Assembly (NCBI GenBank): GCA_018712785.1
Contig: DVGK01000008.1
Coordinates: 1 to 35,739, forward strand
From: Candidatus Choladousia intestinavium
GTDB lineage: Bacteria > Bacillota > Clostridia > Lachnospirales > Lachnospiraceae
Direction: 5' to 3'
DNA length: 35,739 nucleotides
Under the pieces are notes generated by a model. That model worked only from the letters and a program-made list of their open reading frames with translations. It was not told the DNA's origin and did no database searches. Made by a program: the position numbers and the translations under genes. Of the stretch, positions 1-8,700 are shown piece after piece (within the stretch, counting starts at the first letter, position 1; each line of letters begins with the position of its first letter).

Positions 1-10
1 TTTGTATAAC

Positions 11-107
11 AAACGTCGCGCACCCGCATAGCGGGTGGTTTATATTTCGCACGTTTCCGTTTCTCTGCTGAGAAACTCCAACGTACTCAACTGGGTCTAT
101 CCGACCC
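11..107. other. Structured non-coding stretch with three hairpins
   Basis: Three inverted repeats follow one another: CACCCGC/GCGGGTG (21-37, 3-nt loop), nested in an outer pair AAACGT/ACGTTT (11-16 with 51-56); GTTTCTC/GAGAAAC (59-76, 4-nt loop); and GGGTC/GACCC (93-107). No credible ORF covers them. They lie just beyond the tRNA terminator and could be the 3' part of a structured RNA, or the palindromic end of an IS200/IS605-type element whose body is outside the window. Strand and identity are not settled by what is visible. Confidence 0.4.
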
Positions 108-112
108 ACAAC

Positions 113-142
113 AAAAAAACCACTGATCACTCAGTGGTTTTA
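113..142 (-). terminator. Intrinsic terminator of the tRNA operon
   Basis: A ten-base stem (AAACCACTGA with TCAGTGGTTT) with a 4-nt loop is followed, on the minus strand, by a run of seven T. It lies just after tRNA-Met and closes the tRNA transcript. On the plus strand it is followed by TTTT only, so it may also work weakly in the other direction. Confidence 0.8.
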
Positions 143-149
143 TAATCAG

Positions 150-223
150 TAGCGGAAGGGAGACTTGAACTCTCGACACTACGGGTATGAACCGTATGCT
201 CTAGCCAGCTGAGCTATTCCGCC
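150..223 (-). tRNA. tRNA-Met (CAU), elongator type
   Basis: The minus strand folds into a full cloverleaf: acceptor GGCGGAA with TTCCGCT (a G-U pair at the end), D-arm TAGCTCAGCTGG, anticodon stem TACGG/CCGTA around TTCATAC, and a T-arm with GTTCAAGTC. The anticodon is CAT. The G1 start and lack of initiator features (unpaired position 1-72, three G-C pairs in the anticodon stem) favour the elongator, although a CAU tRNA-Ile modified by TilS cannot be fully excluded. CCA is not encoded. It is the second gene of the tRNA operon. Confidence 0.92.
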
Positions 224-231
224 ATATTCCA

Positions 232-304
232 TGGGGCCTATAGGGCTCGAACCTATGACCCTCTGCTTGTAAGGCAGATGCTCTCCCAGCTGAGCTAAGA
301 CCCC
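232..304 (-). tRNA. tRNA-Val (UAC)
   Basis: A minus-strand cloverleaf with acceptor GGGGTCT/AGGCCCC (one wobble pair), D-arm TAGCTCAGCTGGGAG, anticodon stem CTGCC/AGCAG region with anticodon TAC, and T-loop GTTCGAGCC. The discriminator base is A and CCA is not encoded. It is the first tRNA of the operon, eight bases upstream of tRNA-Met. Confidence 0.93.
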
Positions 305-311
305 ATGTTCT

Positions 312-330
312 GCGGGTTTCCTCAACCCGC
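312..330 (-). other. Leader hairpin of the tRNA transcript
   Basis: GCGGGTT/AACCCGC is a perfect seven-base stem with a 5-nt loop, located between the promoter and the 5' end of tRNA-Val. It may be a processing signal for the pre-tRNA leader. Function is inferred from position only. Confidence 0.45.
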
Positions 331-336
331 TTCGCC

Positions 337-366
337 ATTATACTATTAAATACAGGTATAAGTCAA
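337..366 (-). promoter_or_regulatory. Promoter of the tRNA-Val/Met operon
   Basis: Minus strand: TTGACT (361-366) and TATAAT (337-342), separated by 18 bases, close to the sigma-A consensus. The transcript would start about 25 bases before tRNA-Val. The promoter begins only eight bases beyond the stop of the PAP2 gene. Confidence 0.85.
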
Positions 367-373
367 GTACTTT

Positions 374-1069
374 TTACGAAATTCTTCCAACTTTTGCTTT
401 TCCTTTGATTTTTGTCCTTCGCTTCGCGAATTCTTCCTTCCACTGTACCTGATACACCATACCGTGAATCAAAAAACTCATCATGACTCCGCACACTACA
501 TCAATCACAGAATGCTGATCCAGAAATACGGTAGATGCGCAGATCAGTACCATAATCACAAAATGAACAGAAATCGTAAGGCGTCTGTGCTTCAGATTAT
601 CCAGACTGCATATAGCCTGGAAGATCATCACCGTGTTCATCACATGAATGGAGGGACATACATTGGTAGGCGTATCAATAGCCCGCAGCCACTTCACCAT
701 ATTGTACAGAAACCCGGTCTCATGTGGTGAATCCGCCAGACGCAGATTCAGACCGGTGGGAAAGAGGAAATAAATCGCCAGACAGACTGTCAAGCCTGAA
801 AAAATCATCAGGCAAAGCCTGGAATAATCCTTCCACCCCCTCCTCTTAAACCAGATGAAAGCGGCCGGCACATAAATATACCATCCGAAATAGGGAATAA
901 TAAAATTCTCACAAAAGGGAATCATCTCATCCAGCTTACAGTGAATAATATATTTAGGTTCTACGTTTCTCTCCAGCCAGAAGAAAACCAGCAGATAAAA
1001 AACGAGGTAAACCAACGCTATCATATACGGATTTCTTTTAAACCAACTTTTAATCTTCTCTACTCTCAT
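374..1069 (-). CDS. PAP2-superfamily membrane phosphatase
   Basis: A 231-residue integral membrane protein of the type-2 phosphatidic acid phosphatase superfamily, which removes phosphate from lipid or polyprenyl phosphates at the membrane. Hydrophobic segments are visible near residues 15-32, 53-72, 82-105 and 168-200. The PSxH signature is present as CPSIHVMNT and the C3 signature as DQHSVID, giving the two expected catalytic histidines and the aspartate. The usual first motif (KxxxxxxRP) is not obvious; FPTGLNLR may take its place, as in PAP2_3-like members. The GGGGAG ribosome site fits the start. It has its own promoter (1170-1198) and no clear terminator. Substrate is unknown: lipid phosphate, undecaprenyl pyrophosphate and inositol-phosphate transfer are all possible. 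Confidence 0.8.
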   Translation of the reverse strand: MRVEKIKSWFKRNPYMIALVYLVFYLLVFFWLERNVEPKYIIHCKLDEMIPFCENFIIPYFGWYIYVPAAFIWFKRRGWKDYSRLCLMIFSGLTVCLAIYFLFPTGLNLRLADSPHETGFLYNMVKWLRAIDTPTNVCPSIHVMNTVMIFQAICSLDNLKHRRLTISVHFVIMVLICASTVFLDQHSVIDVVCGVMMSFLIHGMVYQVQWKEEFAKRRTKIKGKAKVGRIS

Positions 1070-1169
1070 AAAACTGCTCCCCAGTTATCTTTTTCCAATA
1101 CTCTCAAGCATCCTAATCTTTTCAGAATCCCTCAGCGTCAAAAAACTTCTCCGCGGATGAAGCGGGCTC

Positions 1170-1198
1170 ATCATACCACTTCCCGTTCTTCCTGGCAA
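1170..1198 (-). promoter_or_regulatory. Promoter upstream of the PAP2 gene
   Basis: Minus strand TTGCCA (1193-1198) and TATGAT (1170-1175) with a 17-base spacer. The leader to the PAP2 start is about 95 bases. Confidence 0.65.
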
Positions 1199-1212
1199 GA
1201 TTCCTTTTCAAC

Positions 1213-1242
1213 AAAAAAACCTCTGTCTTTCCCGGTTCTTTT
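1213..1242 (-). terminator. Possible weak terminator after the lipoprotein gene
   Basis: On the minus strand AAAAGAACC can pair with GGTTTTTTT (nine pairs, one G-U). The T run forms part of the stem, so the signal is weak, but it lies between the lipoprotein stop and the next promoter. Confidence 0.35.
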
Positions 1243-1298
1243 GGCGATTTTCCTGTTCTCACTATATGCTGCCTGGCCGAACTGAATGTGCCGGTGCC

Positions 1299-2003
1299 TT
1301 AGTCCTCCACTCGCACATAGGAGCCGATCAGAGGCGACTGGGAAGCGTCAAAATCTTCCTCACTGGAAACCGTCACGTCAATCACATCGCCGGTCAGATT
1401 CAGTACCACATCGTGGTGATCATCCCCCTTATACACCGCTTTCATACCCTCTATGCTGGCTGTTCCGGAAATTCCGGACTGACCAAACGCTATGGATAAT
1501 GTGGTGTCGTCGGTCTGGGTTACCGTCAGAGTCTCATCATCCGACATATACGTGCCGCTCCAGGAGGCCTCCTGGCTGTCCTCTGTGGCATCCGAACCGC
1601 TCTGCTCCGCGTTCTCTTCCTCCGCCGCGTCAGCGTCCTCATCAGAAACCACCGTTCCTGATGGCTCTTCCTCCACCGGAGTCCCCTGCTCCTGGGGCGC
1701 TTCCGGATTCGTGTCTGTTCCGGATGCGTACGAGCCTCCGGTCGTACTTCCTCCTTCTGTCTGTCCGGCCGGGGAGCTGCTTCCGGATGAATCGGCTCCA
1801 TTTTCCGGTACGCCGGCAACCTCCTGCGAAGCGCTGGTCTGCTCCTGGGAAACGCTTTCATGATTAACAACTGTTCCTACCGAAACAGAATCTGTTTCCT
1901 GGGTATTTTCTGTATTTTTCTGCTCTGATGAAGTACAAGCCGATAAAAGAAGTACTGCAGCTGCAGCCGTCACCGCAAGCCCCACCCATCTCTTTAATTT
2001 CAT
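1299..2003 (-). CDS. Lipoprotein with acidic linker and small C-terminal domain
   Basis: A 234-residue predicted lipoprotein. A short basic N-terminus and hydrophobic stretch end in LLSAC, so Cys23 would be lipidated and the protein held on the outer face of the membrane. Residues about 24-145 are a low-complexity linker rich in Ser, Thr, Glu, Gly and Gln. Residues about 147-234 form a compact domain (starting ASWSGTYMSDDETLTV) with alternating strands, resembling small beta-rich lipoprotein domains that begin with a W-x-G-x-Y motif; I cannot name it. Ribosome site GGAGG lies eight bases before ATG. It has its own promoter (2070-2098). Function unknown. Confidence 0.75.
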   Translation of the reverse strand: MKLKRWVGLAVTAAAAVLLLSACTSSEQKNTENTQETDSVSVGTVVNHESVSQEQTSASQEVAGVPENGADSSGSSSPAGQTEGGSTTGGSYASGTDTNPEAPQEQGTPVEEEPSGTVVSDEDADAAEEENAEQSGSDATEDSQEASWSGTYMSDDETLTVTQTDDTTLSIAFGQSGISGTASIEGMKAVYKGDDHHDVVLNLTGDVIDVTVSSEEDFDASQSPLIGSYVRVED

Positions 2004-2069
2004 TTCTTTTCCTCCATATCCGCATGACTTTTTAACACATACATCTTGTGTTTTCCTCTTTGCTCGTTC

Positions 2070-2098
2070 ATTCTAGCATGTTTCAAGGCTCTTGTCAT
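2070..2098 (-). promoter_or_regulatory. Promoter of the lipoprotein gene
   Basis: Minus strand ATGACA (2093-2098) and TAGAAT (2070-2075), 17-base spacer, about 67 bases before the start codon. Confidence 0.6.
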
Positions 2099-2210
2099 GG
2101 ACTTTTGTTTTTTTTAAGAAAAAGATCAGCTTTCAGTCAGATTTGCGTGATAAACCATTTTTTTCTTCGTTATGTTAATAAGAAAATACATTAGAAATCA
2201 GCACAGGAGA

Positions 2211-2774
2211 TTAATCCTGCGGGGTGGAATTCTGTCCGGAATCGGCCGCCTGATGAAAGCGGCGCAGCTTCCGTCTGGCCTTTTCTTCATTCTGATCAAA
2301 AAAACTCAGCAGAAATTCCTGATCCACTACCTCCCACTGGTAAACTCCGGTATAAGCCGGATAGCTGCTCCACCAGTAATCACTGATACGGCAGACATAT
2401 CCCAACTTCACCGGAAGCCGGTGAATCCTTCTGACGTATTCCAGAACAGATTCTATGCCGGTGGGAAGCTCCTGAAGCTCTGTCAGCGCAAGTCCTTGAT
2501 CTGCCCGCATATCCTTCTCACTTCTTTTATCAAGATACGCTTCAAAGCTTTCTGTTACCCGTCGGGCTTTTTCTCTGATCTCCCGGATGTCTCCGGCACA
2601 TTCCAGAAAAACTGCTTCTTCATCTGTAACGCAGAAAGCGCATATACTGTGTCCCTGATGAACTTCAAGGACAATATCAAGCAGCCTTTTCTTATCCCGC
2701 TCATCCGCAAGAATATTCTGATTTCCTTTTAGAACATAGTAATAGATATGTGTTTGATTATTCAGATGTGACAT
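2211..2774 (-). CDS. RAYT/Y1 transposase-like protein without the HUH motif
   Basis: A 187-residue protein built like REP-associated tyrosine transposases (IS200-like Y1 family). The N-terminal pattern HIYYYVLKGNQNILADERDKxRLL (residues 9-32) matches the family's YHVxxRGNxRxxIFxDDxDRxRFL block, and the C-terminal DYWWSSYPAYTG (132-143) matches the family's DYxWSSYxAYxG. Tyr113, in the position of the catalytic tyrosine (family YIHxNPVxAG; here YVRRIHRLPVKLG), is kept. The metal-binding HUH (usually MPNHxHLL) is replaced around residues 50-58 by TDEEAVFLE, so the nicking reaction should be lost. It may be a domesticated DNA- or RNA-binding protein. It has its own good promoter and AGGGGG ribosome site, so it is expressed rather than a plain relic. 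Confidence 0.7.
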   Translation of the reverse strand: MSHLNNQTHIYYYVLKGNQNILADERDKKRLLDIVLEVHQGHSICAFCVTDEEAVFLECAGDIREIREKARRVTESFEAYLDKRSEKDMRADQGLALTELQELPTGIESVLEYVRRIHRLPVKLGYVCRISDYWWSSYPAYTGVYQWEVVDQEFLLSFFDQNEEKARRKLRRFHQAADSGQNSTPQD

Positions 2775-2833
2775 TTAGAATCCCCCTGTTTGACCTTTCA
2801 TAACTACTGATACTGCCCTCCCTGTTCTTCTAA

Positions 2834-2862
2834 ATCATATCACATCCATATATCTTTTTCAA
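2834..2862 (-). promoter_or_regulatory. Promoter of the RAYT-like gene
   Basis: Minus strand TTGAAA (2857-2862) and TATGAT (2834-2839) with a 17-base spacer. Confidence 0.75.
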
Positions 2863-2949
2863 CATGCTGCATCAATTAGTGTCATTATAATCTTTTTATT
2901 GTGACCTTGTGACATCATGCCCGAAAACACAGAAAAACACAGAAAAACC

Positions 2950-2988
2950 CCGAAAAAAAGAGAAAAATGCAACATTCTGTTGCATTTT
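2950..2988 (-). terminator. Terminator after the capA-like gene
   Basis: Perfect stem AAAATGCAACA/TGTTGCATTTT with a 3-nt loop (2963-2988), followed on the minus strand by TTTTTCTCTTTTTTT. It lies 22 bases after the CapA stop and ends the purL-capA transcript. Confidence 0.85.
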
Positions 2989-3010
2989 CCCTTTTCCTGT
3001 TCTTTTATTG

Positions 3011-5716
3011 TTAAGACAGTCCGTCGGAGGCCTCAAAGGAGGTTCCGAAAGCCGCGCAGTATTCATTTAATTTCGTCATAATCCGATCTGCCTCGCTGCC
3101 CGAAGCCGGAGTCGGCTGGTAATTGTTGTAGCCAGACACCGAAGAAATGGAACACGGAATAATTTCCACCTGATCGTCTGACTGCACCTCCCCTTCGTCA
3201 ATGGTAAAGGTCTGTCTGAAAATGATCGTATCCATATCAGAGGGGGCGCTGTTTCCGCCAAAGCAAAAATTTCCCAGGCTGTATACAATATATTTGCCAT
3301 TGTATTTCTCAATGCCCTGAAGCACATGGGGATGATGTCCCACCACCAAATCCGCGCCGCAGTCCACGGCAATATGGGCCAGAGACTGCTGAGTCTCGTC
3401 CGGAGCCGTCTCCTTTTCACTTCCCCAGTGGAAAGCCACCACAATCAGCTGCGCTCCCTGCTCCTGAGCCTGAAAGATGGTCTGACGCACCTGCTCCTCT
3501 CTTCCCATGCCATCGGCAAGAACATAAATTCCGATAAAGGCGGTCCTGACTCCGTTCAGCTCCTGAATAGCGATAGTATCTCCCGTACAGTAATCTATAC
3601 CGGCCTCGCTCAGATACGTCTCGGTATCTGTCAAGCTCTGGGCGCCGTAATCACTGCTGTGATTATTTGCCAGAGTAACCACCTCTATGGAACCGTCTGT
3701 GAGGATTTCCGTATAGGAGGGATCCCCTTTAAACGCGTATTCCTTAGATTCTCTGGCTGTCTCCGTAGTCAGTGTGCCTTCCAGATTCGCGAAGGTGGCG
3801 TCATCGTTTTCCAGTATATCCCGGACATTCTGAAAGAAATAGGAATGTCCGTTCACCGTATCAAAAGCGTTAAAGCTGGTAGATGTATTAAAATTCTCAT
3901 CCGTTCCCAGAGTACAGTCCCCTAACGCAGTGATGGTTACCGTCCGTTCCTCCTGAACATCCACGGTACATACGGCGCTCTCCACTCCGTCCGCCTGCAC
4001 CCTCACGGCCCCGGTTCCTGCCGCCAGGGCCGTAACCTTTCCGTTCTCACTAACCTCTAAAAGCTCCGGATTCATAGACTCAAAGGTCAGATGCTCCAGA
4101 AGGGCTCCCTCCGGCTGAGCAGTCACACCCAGACTTACAGAATCCCCGATAAACAGATTCAGCTCTGTCTCATTCAGCACAAGGCTCTCCGCTTTCTCCA
4201 TTGTGGTGCTGCAGGGAATGCTTTTATTTCCTGCCTGATCCTGGGCATAAAAATAATAGACCATTCCGCTCTCATAGGCGAAGGGCTGCGTATACTCCTG
4301 ATAATACGGAATCGAAAGGAATTCCCCTGGCCTGACTGCCGCGTAATAGATTTTATCCACTGCGGAACGGGCGTCCTGAGCCGTAATCTCTATCTGGTCT
4401 TCCACAAGGGACGCCGTTACAGAGGGCGGATCCCCGTCGATCATGGGAATCTCAATTCTGGCATTCAGGCTTCCATCAGCAGTAACCGCCTGGGCGTCAA
4501 CCAGATAGTCTTCCGCCGTAAACCGGATCTGTCCATTCTCATCCGGTTCATAAGTCTCCCCGTCAATGATCACCTGCGTCACCGGCGTATCTCCCGCCGA
4601 TACCCCGAGTGTGATCTGAGCCGAGCTGCACCACTCTTCCGGTTGCTCCTCCACTGTAACAGTAAGCCCGCTGTCTGCCGTGACATTCTGGGATTTCCGG
4701 CTCCGCTCCAGAGCGTTTCCTGCCAATCGTCCGATCAGGATCACAAAAATGACTGCCAACAGAGCCCCTGTTCCTATAAGAATCCGTTCCCTTTTCCCGA
4801 TCCCCTTCTGGTGCAGAAGACCGGAAAGGGCCCACAGCCGTTCTTTTATTCTGGAAAGCGGAGAAAATCTCTCCGGTTCCCACAGCTCTTTCCGAAGCGT
4901 GAGAGAAGTCTTCTTCTTTCCGGTATCTTCTTCTTTCGCAGAAGCTTCAGAAGCCTGAGATTTTTCCGGATTCCGCCGGTTTTCCCGCCCCGTCGGCTGC
5001 TGTGAGCTTCCCGCTCCTGCTTCTTCCGGTCTCCCCGGTTCTTCCGGAATATCCGTGTTCTCCAATGCCTCCCATTCTCCCGAGGGTTCTGTCTTCTTTA
5101 AAGCCGCCGATCCTCCGGATGCCTCCGTCTTCTCAGAAGCGCCTGTTTTCAGGATACGCTTCAGCGCCGCTCCCGCTTCAGTTTCAGATTCAGTTTCTCC
5201 CGCAGAGGAGTCCCCCTCTTCCGATTTCTTTGTCAAACCCGGCATCTCATCCGATTCCCGGGATTTTTTTCCCTGGTTTTTCCTTCGGTCCTTAATTCCT
5301 GCCAGAAGCTCTCTTCCTTTTCCAAGAATTCCTCCAAACGCCTCTGTCAGAGGATGCAGCATCTTCCCAGCGCTCTCGGAGCTTACGAGAGAGCGCTGCT
5401 CATCCTCCTCCAGATATTTTTCAAAAAGGTCGTCGTCATCCCAGTCCTCCAGTTCCTTAGAAACCGGAGATCTGCTCCCGTATGTATGGATCCTTCCGGT
5501 ATACTCTCCGGGGGACTCTGCTTCAGTCTCTGGAGTATGCAGGGTATCCGGCTTTTCGGGAGAGGAAGATTCTTCCACCCTCTCCCCTTCTGCTGGACTC
5601 TTACTATAGCCAAAACGGTCCTGGTTCTTTTCCTCTCCGTTCTCCTCATCCCTCAGAGAACGGATAATTTCAATTAATTGTTCAACATTGTCCGCTTTGA
5701 TTCTCTTTTTCTTCAT
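3011..5716 (-). CDS. Large membrane-anchored CapA/PgsA-family protein
   Basis: A 901-residue protein. Residues 1-310 are hydrophilic, mostly disordered and rich in Glu, Ser and Lys; a single membrane segment spans about 311-333; an extracellular part with two beta-rich segments follows, then a bacterial Ig-like (Big2) domain at about 510-588; then a CapA/PgsA metallophosphatase-type domain from 591 to the end. The CapA motifs are clear: GDCTLG (599-604), NLEGTLT (644-650), LANNHSSDYG (682-691), HWGSE (763-767), GHHPHVLQG (793-801) and YSLGNF (812-817). Typical CapA proteins are about 350-400 residues, so the long cytoplasmic arm is unusual. The start codon overlaps the purL stop (ATGA), suggesting coupled translation. 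The capsule-synthesis link is known for poly-gamma-glutamate CapA; no capB or capC homologue lies in the window, so the role here is open. Confidence 0.82.
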   Translation of the reverse strand: MKKKRIKADNVEQLIEIIRSLRDEENGEEKNQDRFGYSKSPAEGERVEESSSPEKPDTLHTPETEAESPGEYTGRIHTYGSRSPVSKELEDWDDDDLFEKYLEEDEQRSLVSSESAGKMLHPLTEAFGGILGKGRELLAGIKDRRKNQGKKSRESDEMPGLTKKSEEGDSSAGETESETEAGAALKRILKTGASEKTEASGGSAALKKTEPSGEWEALENTDIPEEPGRPEEAGAGSSQQPTGRENRRNPEKSQASEASAKEEDTGKKKTSLTLRKELWEPERFSPLSRIKERLWALSGLLHQKGIGKRERILIGTGALLAVIFVILIGRLAGNALERSRKSQNVTADSGLTVTVEEQPEEWCSSAQITLGVSAGDTPVTQVIIDGETYEPDENGQIRFTAEDYLVDAQAVTADGSLNARIEIPMIDGDPPSVTASLVEDQIEITAQDARSAVDKIYYAAVRPGEFLSIPYYQEYTQPFAYESGMVYYFYAQDQAGNKSIPCSTTMEKAESLVLNETELNLFIGDSVSLGVTAQPEGALLEHLTFESMNPELLEVSENGKVTALAAGTGAVRVQADGVESAVCTVDVQEERTVTITALGDCTLGTDENFNTSTSFNAFDTVNGHSYFFQNVRDILENDDATFANLEGTLTTETARESKEYAFKGDPSYTEILTDGSIEVVTLANNHSSDYGAQSLTDTETYLSEAGIDYCTGDTIAIQELNGVRTAFIGIYVLADGMGREEQVRQTIFQAQEQGAQLIVVAFHWGSEKETAPDETQQSLAHIAVDCGADLVVGHHPHVLQGIEKYNGKYIVYSLGNFCFGGNSAPSDMDTIIFRQTFTIDEGEVQSDDQVEIIPCSISSVSGYNNYQPTPASGSEADRIMTKLNEYCAAFGTSFEASDGLS

Positions 5717-8700
5717 CCTCTAAAATATGCTACTCCCGATTCAAATATCTTCAGATCCTGCTCTCCGTATATATTGACTGCCACATGATCCTGCCGTCTC
5801 TCCGCGTGAGCCATCTTTCCGAACACTCGTCCGTCCGGACTGGTGATTCCCTCAATCGCACAGTAGGAGCCGTTTACATTCCACTCCTCTTCGCCTGTAA
5901 GGATATTTCCCTCCGGATCGCAGTAGCGGGTAGCTACCTGACCTGCCTCAAACAGCTTCTTCAGCCACTCCTGGCTGGCAACGAACCGTCCTTCCCCGTG
6001 GGAAGCCGGATTTACATATACGCCTCCAAGTTCTGCCCCTGCAAGCCAGGGAGAAAGATTGCTGACTACCTTTGTGTAGACCATTCTGGAAATATGGCGT
6101 CCCACCGTGTTAAAGGTCAGCGTGGGAGAATCCGGCGTCTGCCCTGTAATCTCTCCGCCCGGAACCAATCCCAGCTTGATCAGCGCCTGGAATCCGTTGC
6201 AGATGCCAAGGGCCAGACCGTCCCTTTCGTTCAGAAGTCTCTGCACAGCCTCCTTTATCTTGGCGTTCTGGAAGGCCGTGGCAAAGAATTTGGCGGAGCC
6301 GTCCGGCTCGTCTCCGGCAGAAAATCCTCCCGGGAACATAATAATCTGCGCCTGATCAATGGATTTTTCAAAAACCTCCACAGATTCCCGGATATCCTCT
6401 GCTGTGAGATTCCGGAATACCTTTACATCCACTAATGCTCCTGCTCTCTCAAATGCCTTTGTACTGTCGTACTCGCAGTTGGTACCGGGGAATACAGGAA
6501 TGAATACCTTTGGCTTTGCCACCTGATTCCGGCATACATAGACATTTCCTTTGTTCCAGCACTCCTGTGCCGGCTCAGTCTTCAGATCCTGCGTCTCGAT
6601 TCCAGACACAGTCTTAAATACCCGCTCCAGAGTACCTGTCCAGGCCCGGATGGCTTCCTCTACAGGAATCGAAACATTCTTATATTCAAATACCGGGCTC
6701 TCTGTCACCTCACCGATTACGGTATAGGTAATCCCCAGATTGCCCACCTGTCCGTCCGGCACCTCGGCCACAAGATCTCCGAATCCCGGGGTAAACAGGT
6801 CTCTCTCGTCAAAATTATGTTCTACTCTGAAACCCAGCTTATTTCCGAAGGCCATCTTGCTTAAAGCTGCCGCCACGCCCTTGCCGTCCACGGCATAGGC
6901 AGACAGAATTCTTCCCGCCTTAACATCCTCCAGGAATTTCCCGTACTGATCCATCAGCTTCTCATAATCCGGAAGATCGTAGGCATCCCGGTCTGTGTGA
7001 AGGAGAATCAGCTTGCTTCCGGGCCGTTTCAGTTCCGGAGTCAAAATCTGTTTTTCACTGGAGACATCCACTGCGAAGGATACCAGAGTAGGCGGCACAT
7101 CCAGCTCATTAAAAGAACCTGACATACTGTCCTTGCCTCCGATGGAAGGCAGACCAAAGCCAAGCTGCGCCGCGTACGCTCCCAGAAGAGCCGCGAAAGG
7201 CTGGCTCCAGCGTCTGGGATCCTCCGTCATCCTTCTGAAATATTCCTGGAAGGTAAACCGGATTTTTCTGTAATCTCCTCCCGCCGCCACGATCCTGGCC
7301 ACGGATTCCACTACCGCGAAAGCCGCTCCATGGTAAGGGCTCCAGCTGGAGAGATAGGGATCAAAGCCGTAGCTCATCATCGTAACTGTGTCTGTCTTTC
7401 CCTTCAGCACCGGAAGCTTGGCCACCATGCACTGGGTCTCCGTAAGCTGGTATTTTCCTCCATAGGGCATCAGTACAGATCCGGCTCCGATGGAGCTGTC
7501 AAACATCTCCACCAGTCCCTTCTGGGAACAGCAGTTTAAATCCTTCAGCGTATCCAGCCACTTCTCTCTGACATCTGAAATTTCTTCTCTGACAAAATAT
7601 TTTTTCTCTTCTGAAGGCATCTCCACCAGAACGGAAGTCTCCTGATGAGCGCCGTTAGTATCCAGAAATGCCCGGGAGATATTTACGATCTCCTTGTCTC
7701 TCCAGATCAGCACAAGCCTGGGCTCCTCTGTCACCACTGCTACCTGTACTGCCTCCAGATTCTCTTCCGCCGCGTACTTCATAAAAGCATCCACGTCTGA
7801 AGGATCCACCACCACAGCCATACGCTCCTGGGATTCGGAGATCGCCAGCTCCGTACCGTCCAGACCCGCGTATTTCTTAGGCACCTTATCCAGATAAATA
7901 TGAAGTCCCGGCGCCAGCTCACCGATTGCCACAGATACGCCGCCAGCTCCGAAATCGTTGCACTTCTTAATCAGACGGCTGACCTCCGGCCTCCGGAACA
8001 GTCTCTGAATCTTCCGCTCTGTGGGAGCGTTTCCTTTCTGCACCTCCGCTCCGCAGACCTCAATGGAAGCTTCGGTATGAACCTTTGAGGATCCGGTAGC
8101 TCCGCCGATGCCGTCCCGGCCGGTTCTTCCGCCCAAAAGAATGATTACATCCCCGGGTTCGGAGGATTTCCGCATCACCGCGTCTCTGGGAGCCGCGCCC
8201 ATAACCGCTCCGATCTCCATACGCTTGGCCACATAGTCCGGATGATAGATCTCCTTTACATATCCGGTAGCCAGTCCGATCTGATTGCCGTAAGAGCTGT
8301 AGCCGTGAGCAGCCTCCCGTACCAGCTTCTTCTGAGGCAGTTTTCCCTTCAGCGTTTCCTTTACAGAAACCGTGGGATCCGCAGCTCCCGTCACTCTCAT
8401 GGCCTGATATACGTAAGTCCGTCCTGACAGAGGATCCCGGATGGCGCCTCCCAGACAGGTGGCAGCGCCGCCGAATGGCTCAATCTCTGTGGGATGATTG
8501 TGGGTTTCATTTTTAAAATTCACCAGCCACTCTTCCGTCTTCCCGTCAATCTCCACCGGCACGATGATGCTGCAGGCATTGATCTCCTCAGACTCCTCCT
8601 GATCCGGAAGCTTTCCTTCCTTCTTCAGCTTCTTCATGGCCATCAGCGCCAGATCCATCAGGCAGATATACTTGTCCTTTCTGTCCCCCAGCACCTCTTT

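Noticed and set aside
1-142. tmRNA, 6S RNA or SRP RNA at the left edge
   Set aside because: None of the known signatures (tmRNA TpsiC arm with CCA, SRP tetraloop domain, 6S closing stem) is present.
4091-5005. Plus-strand open frame of 304 codons
   Set aside because: Antisense to the CapA-like gene, whose domains are clear; the frame is open only because of codon bias.
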